Assembly (NCBI GenBank): GCA_034508935.3
Contig: CM067450.1
Coordinates: 4,648,653-4,712,652 of the forward strand
Origin: Berghia stephanieae
Lineage: Eukaryota; Mollusca; Gastropoda; Nudibranchia; Aeolidiidae
DNA length: 64,000 nucleotides
Direction of reading: 5' to 3'
Every line of letters starts with the position of its first letter. The first letter of the stretch is position 1. Under the pieces are notes generated by a model, which saw only the letters and a list, made by a program, of their open reading frames with translations, made no database searches and had not been told where the DNA came from. Position numbers and translations under genes: made by a program. This document shows, in pieces, positions 1 through 11,469 of the stretch.

Positions 1-75
1 ATGATGATGATAATAATAATAATAATAATAATGACGATGAACATGATGATGACGATGATGACGATAATGATGATT
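1..75. repeat. GAT/AAT triplet microsatellite
   Basis: Imperfect run of GATGAT and AATAAT triplets at the left edge of the window. It lies in the intron downstream of the last visible ketohexokinase exon. Confidence 0.9.
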
Positions 76-150
76 CACTAAGTGATTTTCAAAAAGATGC
101 ACAAACAATTGTGCCAATACTGATATGATAATATAGCACCAATTCATTAC

Positions 151-3100
151 CCCGGTTTACACAGTGCATAAAGGTCATCCAAGGCTTGTCGAATATCTTG
201 GCAATGTCTAGACTTGGCGAAATCTTTGCTCACAAAAACAAAGTCAGCCTCAGCCATGGCGTATTCTGAAGACAAATAAATTCATTCAATGACATATGTG
301 ACCAGTTGTCTCAAAACGGTATCATGTGGGGTTGAAAATTTTGTAGATAAAATTAAATTCTGAGCTCGACTTATAAAACATAAGTTTGTTTTTTGTTTTT
401 TAATGTCTTCATTTTTTTTCACTCATCAAGACAAGGTTAAAAAATACATGGGACACAACTCTGTCATTACTAGACACACCAAAACAATTATGCAGTTATT
501 TCCCATTCATAAACACTCGAATTTACAGCATGTAAAAAAATACATTGGACACAACTCTGTCATTACTACACACACCAAAACAATTACGCAGTTATTTCCC
601 ATCCATTAAAAAACCTAATTTACAGCATGTAAATCACCTCCATTTGATGCCGTTTTGACCGGGTGAGTTATTTTTGTTGTTGTTTGTTTGTTGCTTTAGG
701 TCTCTTCCAACACAATTGAGGTTATATGAGAGACCGCTGAAACAAAAAAAACAAGCAATCTAACAAAAATAGTACAAATGTCAATCAAAATCATAACCTA
801 AAGATATAAGCTAAATTATAAATAACCAAGAACAAACAGGCAGAGGATTTACAGGAAAAAAAATATCCCCTGTCAACAATACAATCACAAACCAAAGAAG
901 CAGGATAGGCTAGTAAAGAGAAGAAGAAACGACATCACTATCGGATCGTACACCCATGCGAACATCATAGGTATATGATTCAAGGGTGATGCTCCCATCC
1001 AACGACATCACTATCGGATCGTACACCCATGCGAACATCATAGGTATATGATTCAAGGGTGATGCTCCCATCCAACGACATCACTATCAGATCGTACACC
1101 CATGCGAACATCATAGGTATATGATTCAAGGGTGATGCTCCCATCCAACGACATCACTATCGGATCGTACACCCATGCGAACATCATAGGTATATGATTC
1201 AAGGGTGATGCTCCCATCCAACGACATCACTATCGGATCGTACACCCATGCGAACATCATAGGTATATGATTCAAGGGTGATGCTCCCATCCAACGACAT
1301 CACTATCGGATCGTACACCCATGCGAACATCATAGGTATATGATTCAAGGGTGATGCTCCCATCCAACGACATCACTATCGGATCGTACACCCATGCGAA
1401 CATCATAGGTATATGATTCAAGGGTGATGCTCCCATCCAACGACATCACTATCGGATCGTACACCCATGCGAACATCATAGGTATATGATTCAAGAGTGA
1501 TGCTCCCATCCAACGACATCACTATCGGATCGTACACCCATGCGAACATCATAGGTATATGATTCAAGGGTGATGCTCCCATCCAACGACATCACTATCG
1601 GATCGTACACCCATGCGAACATCATAGGTATATGATTCAAGGGTGATGCTCCCATCCAACGACATCACTATCAGATCGTACACCCATGCGAACATCATAG
1701 GTATATGATTCAAGGGTGATGCTCCCATCCAACGACATCACTATCAGATCGTACACCCATGCGAACATCATAGGTATATGATTCAAGGGTGATGCTCCCA
1801 TCCAACGACATCACTATCAGATCGTACACCCATGCGAACATCATAGGTATATGATTCAAGGGTGATGCTCCCATCCAACGACATCACTATCAGATCGTAC
1901 ACCCATGCGAACATCATAGGTATATAATTCAAGGGTGATGCTCCCATCCAACGCCATCACTATCAGATCGTACACCCATGCGAACATCATAGGTATATGA
2001 TTCAAGGGTGATGCTCCCATCCAACGACATCACTATCAGATCGTACACCCATGCGAACATCATAGGTATATGATTCAAGGGTGATGCTCCCATCCAACGA
2101 CATCACTATCGGATCGTACACCCATGCGAACATCATAGGTATATGATTCAAGGGTGATGCTCCCATCCAACGACATCACTATCAGATCGTACACCCATGC
2201 GAACATCATAGGTATATGATTCAAGGGTGATGCTCCCATCCAACGACATCACTATCAGATCGTACACCCATGCGAACATCATAGGTATATGATTCAAGGG
2301 TGATGCTCCCATCCAACGACATCACTATCAGATCGTACACCCATGCAAACATCATAGGTATATGATTCAAGGTAGATGCTCCCATCCAACGACATCACTA
2401 TCAGATCGTACACCCATGCGAACATCATAGGTATATGATTCAAGGGTGATGCTCCCATCCAACGACATCACTATCGGATCGTACACCCATGCGAACATCA
2501 TAGGTATATGATTCAAGGGTGATGCTCCCATCCAACCACATCACTATCGGATCGTACACCCATGCGAACATCATAGGTATATGATTCAAGGGTGATGCTC
2601 CCATCCAACCACATCACTATCGGATCGTACACCCATGCGAACATCATAGGTATATGATTCAAGGGTGATGCTCCCATCCAACCACATCACTATCGGATCG
2701 TACACCCATGCGAACATCATAGGTATATGATTCAAGGGTGATGCTCCCATCCAACGACATCACTATCGGATCGTACACCCATGCGAACATCATAGGTATA
2801 TGATTCAAGGGTGATGCTCCCATCCAACCACATCACTATCGGATCGTACACCCATGCGAACATCATAGGTATATGATTCAAGGGTGATGCTCCCATCCAA
2901 CCACATCACTATCGGATCGTACACCCATGCGAACATCATAGGTATATGATTCAAGGGTGATGCTCCCATCCAACCACATCACTATCGGATCGTACACCCA
3001 TGCGAACATCATAGGTATATGATTCAAGGGTGATGCTCCCATCCAACCACATCACTATCGGATCGTACACCCATGCGAACATCATAGGTATATGATTCAA

Positions 3101-6100
3101 GGGTGATGCTCCCATCCAACCACATCACTATCGGATCGTACACCCATGCGAACATCATAGGTATATGATTCAAGGGTGATGCTACCATCCAACCACCCGC
3201 ACCGGGTGAGTTACACATGCATAACAAACAATAATTCTAACACAGCGTGTAATAATTAGTCTACATAAAACAAACCAGGATGGGGAGTGTCAGGCCATTC
3301 CACCTCCACAGACAATATAACTTGCGTGTCTCCTCTATCTTGTTGAACTTTATTGTAAGTAACCACATCCCTCATCATATGCACTACATCCTCTGTCTGG
3401 TTTCGCAACTGGAAAAGGAATAAATAATAATGTGAAATTGAAAGTAAGCTTCAATTTAATTACAAAAACAGATTATAATTAAATTGAAGCTTGCATTCAA
3501 TTTCACATTATTATTGATTTCTTCGAGCTTCGAGCAGCAACATTTACATAACATCAACTGGAAAAGGAGTAAAATTATTTTTTTAATAAATCCCTTTATT
3601 CGTGCAGATATTTGTCTTTAGGATCTATCTTCTCGGTCTATTTTTTTTCTCTCTTAACATAGTACAACATAGTAAGCAATAGGGGAGAAAGATACTGACA
3701 GAATGGCCTCAAATCCAAGTCTTCTGAATTAATACTAGTGCAATGCCTTATCTTTGCACCAAAGTCATGAGTATGAAGAATATGTTTAATGTCAGGCCTC
3801 GCATGACTACCAGAGACATTTTAATATTTTAATACAAAAAGCATTGTTTGTTGTGGAATTCGTGCTTTAGACAAAAAAAATTGATGCCCTTCCACCATGA
3901 CATCATAAGATATCGTCGCCTAGGCATTCCATGAAGGAATATAGATAATTCATCAAACAAGATGTCTAATGTCAACAGGAATCACCCATGTTATCCAAGT
4001 AAGCAAATTGGGGGTTAATAATCTTGCTCAAGGAAAAAAACTAAAGGGCCTGAAGCGGGGCTCGAACCTGGGTCCTTCCTGGTCACAGTGCAATGCCTTA
4101 ACCACTCAGCCACTTCGCCCCCCTATATATATACAATTCATCTCCATAGAAAATTCAAGCTAACATTATGTTTTGTAGCAAACAAAAAAACACCTGGCAA
4201 TGAATGATTGTATAAACATTATATATAGTATTTTAACACTAGCCGTTTTATTGGAGATTTTCATTTACCTCAAAGTGGACCCAGGAATAGGCACTGAAGT
4301 CTCCTTTCATTTCATCCTTGAATTCAGTGTGAGTCAACTCTGGACATTTCCTGAAACAAGCCAATGTCAAAGGTCAAATTGCATTCATTATTCACCCATT
4401 CTTATTCTTCTTCCTATAAAATAGTAAATCATATCCACAATGTGCGGTTATGTGGTCTTGTGTGTATGACACTTGCCTTCAGATCAGAAGATCCAGGGTT
4501 CGAGTCCTGATCTGACCGGTGCATAGTTGAGTTCTTCGAAAAGTTTCTTAACCCACATACCCTCACTGTACTCTGGTGTAAAATGAGTATCTGGTCGTTA
4601 ACAGCGTTGTCGCTGTCCGAAAAGAATTGTATTATCAGTCAACAGACATCATGTTCAGTCCTACATGTTAAATTTTGCTGTTGGTCAGGCACTCTTTGTA
4701 AAGCGCTTTGAGCATGTTTAGAAGATATTGCGCTCTATGAATGCTCAAATTAATTCTGGCTTTGTTTGATAAAAATGTTGGGAATAAATAATGAAAACAA
4801 GTAATCGTTAAAGCTTGACTGACAAATAATATTCCAACATATGTCCATGGAGCAGGAGTTTATCTGGATTTCGCTGGATCACTGGTTCAGATAAGTTTAT
4901 CTGGATTTCAGCAGCATTAAACAGACAATGACAGTAACCAGCCACTCTTTGGACATGATGCTCGCTTGTCTATCCCAATGTATGTTCTGTCAGATCTGAC
5001 AGATCCTGCCATCAAATCTCTGCAAAGTGGACAGAGGGATCAGATAAATTTCTGCGATCCTATCTGGTCCATCTGAATGCGAGTTGGGAGATTCAACAGC
5101 TTCATTGAGCTTGTATATAGCACAATATCCACTAAATGTGCTCAAAACGCTTTACAAGGGGTCCCCAGCCAACAGCAACTCTTACCATTTAGGACATGAC
5201 ATGACGCCTGTTAGGCGATATTACAATTTTTTTCGACAGAGACGATGCTGTTAACGGCCAGGTACTCATTTTACACTTGAGTACGGTGGAAGAATGTGAG
5301 TAAAGAGCCTTCAGATTCGAAAGCGAGTGTCATACCACTAGACCACATAGCCGCCCAACTGAGCAATCAGAACTCCCTAAAAACTTGTGAAAGATCACTA
5401 GGTCAAGAAATAAAATGGATACTTAAAAATTTCCAGCTTAGAGTTGCCAAAACCAAAAAGTGTATTTTATCAATTTAAAACAAACTAATAAACTAGAAGA
5501 TCAACTAGACAATGTTATGAACTGTGGACTTGTGATATGACAATCTGATTTATTGCTTTTGTTTTTTGGTTTTTTTTTTTGGTTTTTTGGTGCTTGCAAC
5601 ACATTATGTTATGGTCATATCAGCGCCAGTAACAAGGAAGAAAATGTGAAAGTAAAAAGTTCCAAGTGAAACAAAAGGGGAATGGTTCAAATAGGAAACA
5701 TATATATAAATTCCAAGAGCACACTATCAAAGTACATAGTTTGAGATCACCTAAAAGACAAGCATAGGTCACCACTAAGAGGAACACACTCAAATGTTTA
5801 CAAATCATATATAAAATATGTAAACAAAAAATAATACAGAGCATAACAGAGAGATGATTTACAAGACAATAAATGTCATCTCCCTAAACCCTAACTATAC
5901 ATTTGACAGTTTCCCTCCCAGCTTGGGTATCCGGCCAGGACAAAACCAAGTAATCTCATCCCAAGACAAAAAAGAAAGCATGTTGGAAAACAGATATAGG
6001 GGGATAGAAGACTCAGTGAGTAAGTACCTCCCTGCCCACTATGGGAGGTCAGGAACCCCATCCAGTAATCTGATTCAAATCCCACTCTGGCAGCGCAAAA

Positions 6101-7185
6101 TTGAGTCCTTGGAAAAGACTCTTTACTTGCTTTTTCTAACTGTGATCAAGTATATACCTGTTGTATTTGTAAAAAAAAAAAAAAAATTAACATCGTCCAT
6201 TATATTAAGTGTTGCTGTCTGTTCAGGACTGTTTGTAAAACAATTTGATCACATTTAGTGGATTATAGAAATATGCTTATTATTAAATGCTATATAAAAG
6301 CTCAGGGTTGTTTTGTTGGCTTTATAAAATATGATTTGGAGGACAAACTCATTTCCCACTCTATTGGGGACAAATACCTTGGAAAGCCTAAGATGGTTCT
6401 AGAGCCCGAGTTCATGTTGATTATACTGGTGGAGATAGGACATTGGCCTGGTGGGGTAATACAATGGCTGATAGGGATACCAGCCTTGTGAAAATCATCT
6501 CGAATCCAGCTGAAAATAGAAAAGGGGTGAAAGAAACGTTAATTCTATTATTCAAAATATTGAGTCCTCAACTTTAAAAACTAAAGCATATATTATTGTT
6601 TAGCGCAATATACACTACACAGGCTCAAAGTGCTTTACAAGGGGTTCCAAGCTAACAGCAACACTTATCATGTAGGACGAGACATGACGCCTGCTGATCT
6701 ATCAGACTTAGCTATCCAATCACTGCTGGGTGGACGTAGGGGCTCAGAAAAAAAAAATTTCAAGTTCACTCAGGATCGATTTCGGTTACTTTGCATGTGA
6801 AGCAATTGCTCTGTAAACTGAGCTGTTGGGGCCCCCAATTCATAGACCAAACTGTCTTAACTTTGTCGATAACAAATAAGTGCAGCCTTTTGACTCTAAT
6901 TTTTTAAGTGCATGTGCTCTTAATAGGAATAATACGGTAATTAATGGCTGCTAACCCCATTCTTAGAAAAAAAAGTTTTTCGATTGCTTGCCAAAGAGTA
7001 AGTTTTGGAGAAAAAGTATGCAATTGAAAAAAGTAACCCCACAGACATATCACTGCCTCCCATTGAGTAATTTTGGAAAGAAAAAAAATCATTTTTTCTA
7101 ACCAGTTTGTGTAGGTGAAAAATGTCAGCATGCTTTAGAAAAACTTATAAAATTTTGAAACAATACAAACAAACCACTTATATAT

Positions 7186-7266
<81 letters not shown>

Positions 7267-8651
7267 CAAGAAACATGGAGAATACCCTGAAATGTTATGA
7301 GAAACAGAATAAAAACATCCGTTTAAATCGAGATGTTAAGATTTGTTTGTTTTCATTGTTTTTAGTAGTTTTACAGCACTTGAACACATTTAGACCATTC
7401 CAGCACCAGGAAAAGGGAAGAAAAGGGATGGTAAAAAAAAATTCTAGATTAAAAGTGAAGAGCGTTCAAGAAAAGGTAAGACAAAGGGGACTGATTCAAA
7501 TAGGGAACAGGAGTAGATTCCAAGAGCTCACTATCAAAGTACTTAGTTTGAGATCGCTTAGTACCATACCTGGCTTCTGCCCCTGAAGTTGGTAACACAC
7601 CCATGAATTCACATGGTGTGTTGAGTAATGACAACACAGTACAGTTGTTAGTAGCATTCCCTCCTCTTTGCCAATAGTAATCTGCACCACTGAAAAGGAA
7701 AAATATATTGTTAATTCATCTATAAAACTTATACCTATATATCTAAAGCTGATATTTCATTTGCAATACTGATATTTGACCTTCTTGAAAACATCGGAAT
7801 TTTTTTTATTCAATCGTTTCATATTTGTTTCTTCAACAAGGTGGAAGTATTTGGTTAAATTTTAATTCTAAAAATCATCCAGCCAAAAAAAAAACGATTG
7901 TACTAAACATGAAAAAAAAAGAAAATATTTCGTTGTGTGACCATTCTTCACACCTGATGTTGCAGCTATGAAAACCCCTAAAAACGGATACCTTCATGCC
8001 GGGCACAGAACCATTGGAAAACAAGCTAAATATTTCAATTAAATTTTACCTGACTTTGGTACATTACAGCTGTCCTCCATCCTAGTCCCCACTTAAAATT
8101 GAATCTTAAATTACAAAGAATTAAAAACTCCCGTATTGAATTGAATTGAATCCTGTAAGTTATATATAGATAATCATGCAAGGTTGTTCAGTTTTAGGAA
8201 ACAAAATTCAGATGCAAATGACTTTGGTTCACGTTACGATATAAATCCAAAATTTTTTAACCACCACTCCCCATCCTTTGCCTGAACTTTTATGTCAATG
8301 TCAACACTTAATACTAATACATCTAGCAACTGCCTTGGTATAAGTGCAGTGTTTGGCTGCATTTTCGTGGGCTGATAGAGATAATAAAGTCATTTAAAGC
8401 AAACTTCAACCGAGAAACATGATTGCATGACAAGATGTAAAAGTACAAGGTGAAAAAGAAATTGAAAATTAATTGACATATAAAGATAATTTTTAAAAAT
8501 ATTAAAAAGTTCATAAATTAGCAATTACAACAACGTACATTTGTTCTGAATCTTCTAAAGGATATTCATGAACGATGTTCATAAAATCCACTACCGCATT
8601 CCCCACACAGAGAACTGGTTTTGGCTGACTATTCACATCCATTTTCATCAT
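151..8651 (-). CDS. KHK: Ketohexokinase (fructokinase), six exons, C-terminus beyond left edge
   Basis: Ketohexokinase phosphorylates fructose to fructose-1-phosphate with ATP in the cytosol; it belongs to the PfkB/ribokinase family. Exons on the minus strand, in coding order, are 8651-8539, 7689-7570, 6509-6378, 4350-4269, 3408-3276 and 265-151. All introns are GT-AG and junction phases agree (2, 2, 2, 0, 1, 2). About 230 residues are visible of a family length near 300. Exon 1 starts with [17 protein letters not shown] and contains [17 protein letters not shown]. Exon 2 carries the sugar-binding signature [15 protein letters not shown]. Exon 5 contains [11 protein letters not shown] and exon 6 contains [12 protein letters not shown], all matching animal KHK in order. 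The expected C-terminal GAGD catalytic motif must lie in exons to the left of the window. The first ATG of three near in-frame ATGs is used as the start, but residue 4 is also possible. The introns are loaded with SINEs and a 2.3 kb tandem array. Identity is confident from collinear similarity; no alignment was run. Confidence 0.93.
437..629. repeat. Tandem duplication, two ~95 bp copies
   Basis: Two adjacent copies share GGACACAACTCTGTCATTAC, a CACCAAAACAATTA segment, CAGTTATTTCCCAT and TTTACAGCATGT. They differ by scattered substitutions. This produces the repeated peptide in a short plus-strand open frame that is not a gene. The pair lies in a KHK intron. Confidence 0.85.
671..3200 (-). 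mobile_element. S3 SINE with hugely expanded internal repeat
   Basis: A retroposon read on the minus strand. It begins GCGGGTGGTTGGATGGG at 3200 and ends in an A-rich CAAACAACAACAAAAA tail at 671. A 13 bp target-site duplication ACCGGGTGAGTTA flanks it (658-670 and 3201-3213). A sister copy at 30827-31179 is 353 bp. This copy is 2530 bp because one 73 bp module near the 5' end is tandemly amplified. The element sits in the KHK intron between exons 5 and 6. Mobilisation by a LINE is inferred from the tail and the duplication. Confidence 0.85.
931..3198. repeat. 73 bp minisatellite, about 31 copies
   Basis: The unit runs from GACATCACTATCGGATCG to GGGTGATGCTCCCATCCAAC. The length (2268 bp) divided by 73 gives about 31 units with very little divergence. 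Two diagnostic variants are clustered: CTATCAGATC replaces CTATCGGATC mainly in 1660-2400, and CAACCACATC replaces CAACGACATC mainly in 2535-3190. Block clustering indicates local duplication of multi-unit segments. Confidence 0.97.
3423..3515. repeat. Fold-back hairpin, 40 bp arms
   Basis: The left arm 3423-3462 is the reverse complement of 3476-3515 with about two mismatches; the loop is 13 bp. The arms contain AAGCTTCAATTTAATTA. The adjacent sequence with CGAGCTTCGAGCAGCAAC and one arm recurs at 12096-12170 in the opposite orientation, so this is a dispersed fold-back element. It lies just upstream of KHK exon 5 in the transcript. Confidence 0.85.
3588..3645 (-). mobile_element. S4 SINE 3' fragment
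   Basis: Contains ATCCCTTTATTCG followed by ATTTGTCTTTAGGATCTA, matching the 3' end of S4 copies at 19640 and 61383. The head is absent. Confidence 0.5.
3880..4124 (-). mobile_element. S6 SINE, tRNA-Leu/Ser-like head
   Basis: On the minus strand it starts GGCGAAGTGGCTGAGTGG, an A-box-like segment. A B box GGTTCGAGCCCC follows, then a body with AACCCCCAATTTGC. A second copy lies at 21092-21345 on the plus strand. It is in a KHK intron. The tRNA origin is inferred from the pol III boxes. Confidence 0.8.
4439..4750 (+). mobile_element. S1 tRNA-derived SINE
   Basis: Starts TGTGCGGTTATGTGGTC, with B box GGGTTCGAGTCC. The body has GAGTATCTGGTCGTTAACAG and the tail AAGCGCTTTGAGC. It is near full length and inserted in KHK intron 3. 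Confidence 0.85.
5105..5368 (-). mobile_element. S1 SINE with internal deletion
   Basis: Reverse-oriented S1: the tail is at 5105 (ATATAGCACAATATCC) and the head at 5340-5360 (ACCACTAGACCACATAGCC). The B-box segment is missing between AAAGAGCCTT and CAGATTCGAAAGCG. It is in a KHK intron. The stretch 4860-5100 before it holds only a weak S5-like piece around 4990-5060. Confidence 0.8.
5545..6068 (-). mobile_element. S2 retroelement, near full length
   Basis: Read on the minus strand, it starts near GGGGTTCCTGACCTCCC (6064) and runs to a GTTGCAAGCACC end at about 5590. A T-rich plus-strand tract at 5545-5587 is its A-rich tail. No coding capacity is evident. It is in KHK intron 3. Confidence 0.8.
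6597..6835 (-). mobile_element. S1 3' end fused to S5-like SINE
   Basis: 6597-6690 matches the S1 tail and body (GCTTTACAAGGGGTTCC). It passes directly into an S5-like segment (CCAATCACTGCTGGGTGGAC) ending near a tRNA-like head at 6800-6835. It is either a chimera or a nested insertion. Confidence 0.6.
7173..7264. repeat. (AT)n microsatellite
   Basis: About 45 AT dinucleotides with one interruption, in KHK intron 2. Confidence 0.97.
7352..7563 (-). mobile_element. S2 fragment abutting KHK exon 2
   Basis: A 5'-truncated S2 copy. Its similarity ends about 8 bp from the splice donor of KHK exon 2 (last exon base 7570). The retained part contains GATTCCAAGAGCTCACTATC in plus orientation. Confidence 0.75.
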
Positions 8652-9265
8652 ATTCCTGCCTAATAAATAATATAATAAATTAAATCTGTACGTCTTCTCT
8701 CAAGCGCTCCACTGCTAACCATCGATATCGTCATGTCATTAAATTATAGGACGGCTCTAACCTTGCAAATGGCGTTCAGTCAATAAATTCAACGTTCTGG
8801 ATGAAAGAGTGCAAATTGGAAAACTAATTATAGAGCATAATAGATCTCACCACGGTGATTGAATAAAAGCGGTTTTGATTTTGTTGTTTGTTTTTGTGTT
8901 TACAGTCTTGTGTCATTGATATCATTTTGGACCTAGTTTCACTTTCGGTTCCTCGAAATTAACGGTGAATAAAGTGTCTCGAGACAATTGTCAAATAAGA
9001 AAATTGCAGAGAGAAATGTTATCCCACCAGCTAATTTCGCCATTCCAAAGCATGGCTCAAAAGCTCCAAAGTTTACGTTTTACTATACTCTTCCAACTAC
9101 ACATAGCCTAGATACAAAATGTGATAAATTTTATAGTGGATGATCTTTTTTTTTTAAACATGGAGTTTGCTTCAGTGAAGCGTGCATGACTCTCCAACTA
9201 TTAAAAGCTATCATTTTTTTTTAAAGTTTAAAAAAGACATGTTATGATTACAATAACATACTCTT
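8652..9265. other. KHK upstream region, nothing definite
   Basis: AT-rich, non-repetitive sequence upstream of the KHK start codon. It presumably holds the KHK 5' UTR and promoter. A TATA-like CTCTATAATTAG reads on the minus strand near 8825-8836, which is not convincing alone. No other gene was recognised. Confidence 0.4.
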
Positions 9266-9276
9266 AATGTCTGCAT

Positions 9277-10659
9277 ATATACAACACTGGGAAAATTCCA
9301 GAAGATCTCTGTAACTCTATTTTCATAGCAATACCAAAGAAAGCAGGTGCAGTCAGATGCGAAAATTTTAGAACTATAAGTTTAATAAGCCACATCAACA
9401 AAATACTGTTGCGTATAATTATCAACAGGCTAAGGAATAAGATTAACCCCGAAATCGCAGAAGAACAATATGGATTCCAACCTGACAGAGGGACAAGGAA
9501 CGCAATATAGCTCCTCCGTGTTTTAAGTGAAAGAGCTATACAGGTTCAGACCCCACTATACCTCTGTTTTGTCGACTACAAAAAAGCTTTTGATAGAGTA
9601 CGCCACGAAGAAATACTAAAACAACTGCACTCCATTGGCGCTGATGAGAAAGACCTCAGACTCATGCAAACATTATACTACACCCAGCAGGCATCTATCA
9701 AAATCGAAAACTCTACAGGAAATTCCATTCCTATTAAGAAAGGAGTCCGTCAAGGGCGTGTTGCTTCACCAGATCTGTTTAATCTATACCAAGAAACAAT
9801 CATGAGGGGCATAACTAATATGGAGAGAATAAAAGTAGGAGGTCACAACATAAATAATATAAGATACGCAGACGATACGGTACTCATTGCAACATCAGAA
9901 ATCCAACTTCAAAAGATTGTTGACAAAGTGGTAGTAGATAGTGAAGTCAAGGGAATGGAAGTGAATATCACCAAAACGGAATGCATGGTAATACAGAAAA
10001 ACCCCGAAAACAACAACACCTGCAATATAACGATTCACGGCGAGCAACTTACCAACGTAGAAAGTTTTAAATACCTAGGTTCAATAGTGACAACAGATGG
10101 AAGATGTAACCGAGACATACGAGCAAGAATAACTCAAGCCAAACAGGCCTTCATGGACCTGGGAAACATTTTGAAAAACAAACAGATGTCGTTCGGGATT
10201 AGATTCCGAGTCTTGAAGTGCTACGTGTGGCCAATCTTGTTATACGGATGCGAAAGCTGGACTACAAATGCAGAAACACAAAAGAACATTGAAGCTTTTG
10301 AAATGTGGTGCTTGAGAAGGATGCAGAGAATATCGTATACTGCACACAAAACGAACGAAGAAGTGCTAAAACAAACATACCAACAAATGAAACTAATGCC
10401 CTTAATAGCGGATCGACAACTATCCTTTTTCGGACACATAGTAAGGAAAGATAAAAATGAATACCTGGCAAGTTGTGGAAAAATACCTGGTAAACGCGCC
10501 CGGGGGAGACAAAGAAAAACACTCAAAGACCAAATGAAGGGCTTCACCAACCTAACAATCCAAGAGCTGTTTGAAAAAGCAAGAGACAGGGAGGAATGGA
10601 GAGAGATAATTCATGCAGTATCCGAAGCCTGGACCAGACATGGAACCTAGAGGAAGAAG
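9277..10659 (+). mobile_element. RTE-like LINE, 5'-truncated copy 1
   Basis: It encodes the reverse transcriptase and C-terminal region of a non-LTR retrotransposon: KKAGAVRCENFRTISLI, YGFQPDRGTRNAI, RYADDTVLIA (the catalytic YADD) and a C-terminal ERE-W module. The frame carries one in-frame stop (9508-9510, where the other copies read Tyr), and then is open from 9511 to 10650. The endonuclease is missing. An 11 bp duplication AATGTCTGCAT flanks it (9266-9276, 10660-10670). The very short 3' UTR and GAA-rich tail fit the RTE clade. It is nearly identical to the copies at 45526 and 50113. Confidence 0.9.
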
Positions 10660-10979
10660 AATGTCTGCATTGATATGAATAGCATAATGCATATCTTATA
10701 GTTTTTGATTGTTAGTCTCTGTCTGTCGAACTGTACATGTGATTCCTCGTGTTTTGGAATATTAAACATCACGTATGTGGCTGTTTAATGAAAAGTGACA
10801 CCTTTCATTGACAGTACAGTTTCAGAGAATAAGAAGTCTGGATAACGAAATTGATTACTACCTTCTTGATAGGATGCTGGTGCCTTCGGACAAATTTAAA
10901 AGATCCAGATACCTATTCATTGATTTGTGGATTTGGGGCTCGCGGACGGAATGGGGGGGGGGGGGTGGAGAAACAAATG

Positions 10980-11206
10980 TGTCCTCGAAAAGGCTCTTTA
11001 CTCACATTCTCTCACCGTACCCAGGTGTTAAATGAGTACCTGGTCGTAAACAGCGTTGTCTCCGTCCGTAAAAAAAAAGTGTAATATCGCCTGACAGGCG
11101 TCATTTCTCGTTCTACATGTCACGTTTTGCTGTGGTCAGGGACCCTTTGTAAAGCGCTTTGAGCACATTTAGTGGATATTGCACTATATAAATGCTCAAA
11201 GCTCAA
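10980..11206 (+). mobile_element. S1 SINE, 5'-truncated
   Basis: Body and tail of S1 (AATGAGTACCTGGTCG to GCGCTTTGAGCACATTTAG). The tRNA-like head is missing; a poly-G tract precedes it at 10954-10964. Confidence 0.8.
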
Positions 11207-11317
11207 GCCCAATGCATCGCGTATTCGAAACCGTTTCTGTTTGCAGTTGAGTCGAGTGCTTTCAGAATACCTGCTTTAAATTACTTGTATAACATTGTTT
11301 AACTATCTTTAACAATA

Positions 11318-11466
11318 AGAGATGAAGTGAGTAGGAAAGTGCCAGAAGACAATCGGCCAGGCGGAGTTGTTGTACCAGTAAGGTCGCGGGTTCAAACCCC
11401 CGTCACCGCCGCGAAAAATTGTTATTCTCTATTGTCTTCTGGCACTTTCCTACTCACTTCATCTCT
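11318..11466. repeat. Perfect 36 bp inverted repeat around a half-tRNA-like core
   Basis: 11318-11353 and 11431-11466 are exact reverse complements. The 77 bp between them contain a tRNA T-arm/B-box-like stretch, GCGGGTTCAAACCCC, then CCGTCACCGCCG. No complete cloverleaf is seen. It could be a tiny fold-back element that captured a tRNA 3' half. Confidence 0.85.
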
Positions 11467-11469
11467 TGT

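Noticed and set aside
403-609. 68-codon frame with an internally repeated peptide
   Set aside because: It is produced by a ~95 bp tandem duplication in a KHK intron.
931-3198. CRISPR-like regular repeat
   Set aside because: Units are contiguous with no spacers, in an animal intron; it is a minisatellite.
5854-6258. 134-codon plus-strand frame
   Set aside because: It lies within an S2 retroelement and changes frame between copies; there is no conserved protein.
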